Part shown: positions 6,085 to 6,350 of the stretch, one piece after another
How the letters are laid out: each line of letters starts with the position of its first letter
How positions within the stretch are numbered: the first letter of the stretch is position 1
From: Candidatus Mcinerneyibacteriota bacterium
GTDB taxonomy: Bacteria; AUK180; JAQVHJ01
DNA: 6,350 nucleotides
Direction of reading: 5' to 3'
Assembly (NCBI GenBank): GCA_030630935.1
Contig: DAOVMD010000190.1
Span: 1 to 6,350, forward strand
The notes under the pieces: model-generated
The model's database searches: none
What the model was told of the DNA's origin: nothing
Seen by the model: the letters and a program-made list of their open reading frames with translations, nothing else
Made by a program: the position numbers and the translations under genes

Positions 6085-6137
6085 GCCATTTATGGCTACT
6101 ATGAAAATGATTCGTAGCCTGGGGCTTCAGCCCTAGG
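6085..6137. repeat. REP/BIME-like pair of hairpins with inverted CTAC and GTAG tetranucleotides
   Basis: A small hairpin GCCAT-TT-ATGGC (6085-6096) runs into CTAC (6096-6099). After a 14-nt spacer comes GTAG (6114-6117), directly followed by a hairpin at 6118-6137, CCTGGGGC-TTCA-GCCCTAGG (8 bp including one G-T pair). REP elements handled by RAYT transposases are known to carry GTAG or GGAG just 5' of a hairpin, and BIMEs are inverted REP pairs. In addition GGCTAC (6094-6099) can pair with GTAGCC (6114-6119), giving an alternative fold. Confidence 0.45.
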
Positions 6138-6155
6138 AAAACGATAGAAGAATAT

Positions 6156-6171
6156 TCGACATTTATGTCGA
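6156..6171. repeat. Short palindrome TCGACAT-TT-ATGTCGA
   Basis: A perfect 7-bp inverted repeat around a 2-nt centre (or 6 bp around TTTA). It is the last hairpin of the run. It may be a protein-binding site or a small stem-loop. Confidence 0.4.
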
Positions 6172-6269
6172 GTTATGAAAACAATAATTTTTCCTTTTTT
6201 TTGTTCTCTTAAGTTCTCGTCAGTTCCCTGTCAATTTAAAAAGTTTGAGCGAAGCGAATTCTTTGTTTT

Positions 6270-6350
6270 GTCGAGTAGGCGTATCGTCCTCCTAAATTTA
6301 ATAGTGAGAACGACCGCCCCTCACAGAACCCGCCGTGCGGTTTTCCCGCA
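6270..6350 (-). mobile_element. 3' end of a group II intron (part of domain V, domain VI), probably bacterial class C; continues past the edge
   Basis: At the right edge the minus strand begins inside a domain V hairpin: TGCGG, an A-rich GAAAA loop, CCGCA, then CGGCGGGTTC. The 5' strand with the catalytic triad lies beyond the edge. Domain VI follows: GAG/CTC, a bulged A in CCTACTC, GGCG/CGCC with an adjoining G-T pair, then CGTTCTC/GAGGACG (7 bp, one G-U) capped by an AT-rich loop. The RNA would end in CCTACTCGAC, agreeing with the AY 3' terminus and, as I recall, with the CCUACUC-type ends of class C introns. The bulged A lies 7 nt before the splice site at 6270/6269. The reverse transcriptase gene, if present, would lie to the right. 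Confidence 0.75.

Larger units (their letters stand above)
5622..6269. other. Long intergenic region rich in palindromes
   Basis: No coding region, tRNA or rRNA is recognisable in these roughly 650 bases. They hold two related 47-50-bp hairpin repeats (5679-5796), a 9-bp perfect hairpin (5843-5863), a long inverted repeat (5866-5935), an AT-rich stretch (5936-6000) and a run of short hairpins (6010-6171). The final stretch (6172-6269) is AT-rich, with a GAGCGAAGCGAATTC motif at 6247-6261, and forms the 3' flank of the group II intron. Confidence 0.6.

Overview
This AT-rich bacterial window carries three genes, all on the minus strand, plus a regulatory and repeat-rich right third. Secreted proteins dominate: an S8 (subtilisin-family) protease with a multi-domain C-terminus, and two lipoproteins. 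The Ig-like, alpha/beta and fibronectin-III modules, the candidate lipoboxes and the AT-rich spacers suggest an uncultured environmental bacterium, perhaps of the wider FCB assemblage (Cloacimonadota, Marinimicrobia or KSB1-like). This is an inference from style, not a marker-gene call. Clear GGAGG ribosome sites and an exact TTGACA-N17-TATAAT promoter argue against Bacteroidota proper, which use a different promoter consensus and rarely use Shine-Dalgarno sites.

Layout, in minus-strand transcription order from right to left. Positions 6350-6270 hold the 3' end of a group II intron (part of domain V, then domain VI), probably bacterial class C, with the rest beyond the edge. Positions 6269-5622 hold no gene but many palindromes: two copies of a GTCATTGCG...GCGGCAATCT hairpin repeat and a train of short hairpins, one pair arranged like a REP/BIME unit. 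A consensus sigma-70 promoter at 5593-5621 drives a two-gene operon: an Ig-like-domain lipoprotein (4793-5557) and a SurA/PrsA-like parvulin-family lipoprotein (3826-4767). A 517-bp spacer follows, with a higher-GC island, an inverted repeat and a strong sigma-54-type promoter (3347-3363) 28-55 bp before the start of the protease gene (105-3308).

Functionally, the protease would be exported, matured by removal of a propeptide and used outside the cytoplasm. The parvulin-like lipoprotein could act as a foldase or chaperone for exported proteins, though it lacks both usual parvulin histidines. The separate promoter types suggest that the protease is switched on by an enhancer-binding activator, while the lipoprotein operon is expressed constitutively. 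The protease reading frame stops inside its last fibronectin-III domain, 104 bases from the left edge, so the gene is truncated there or the contig end is unreliable.
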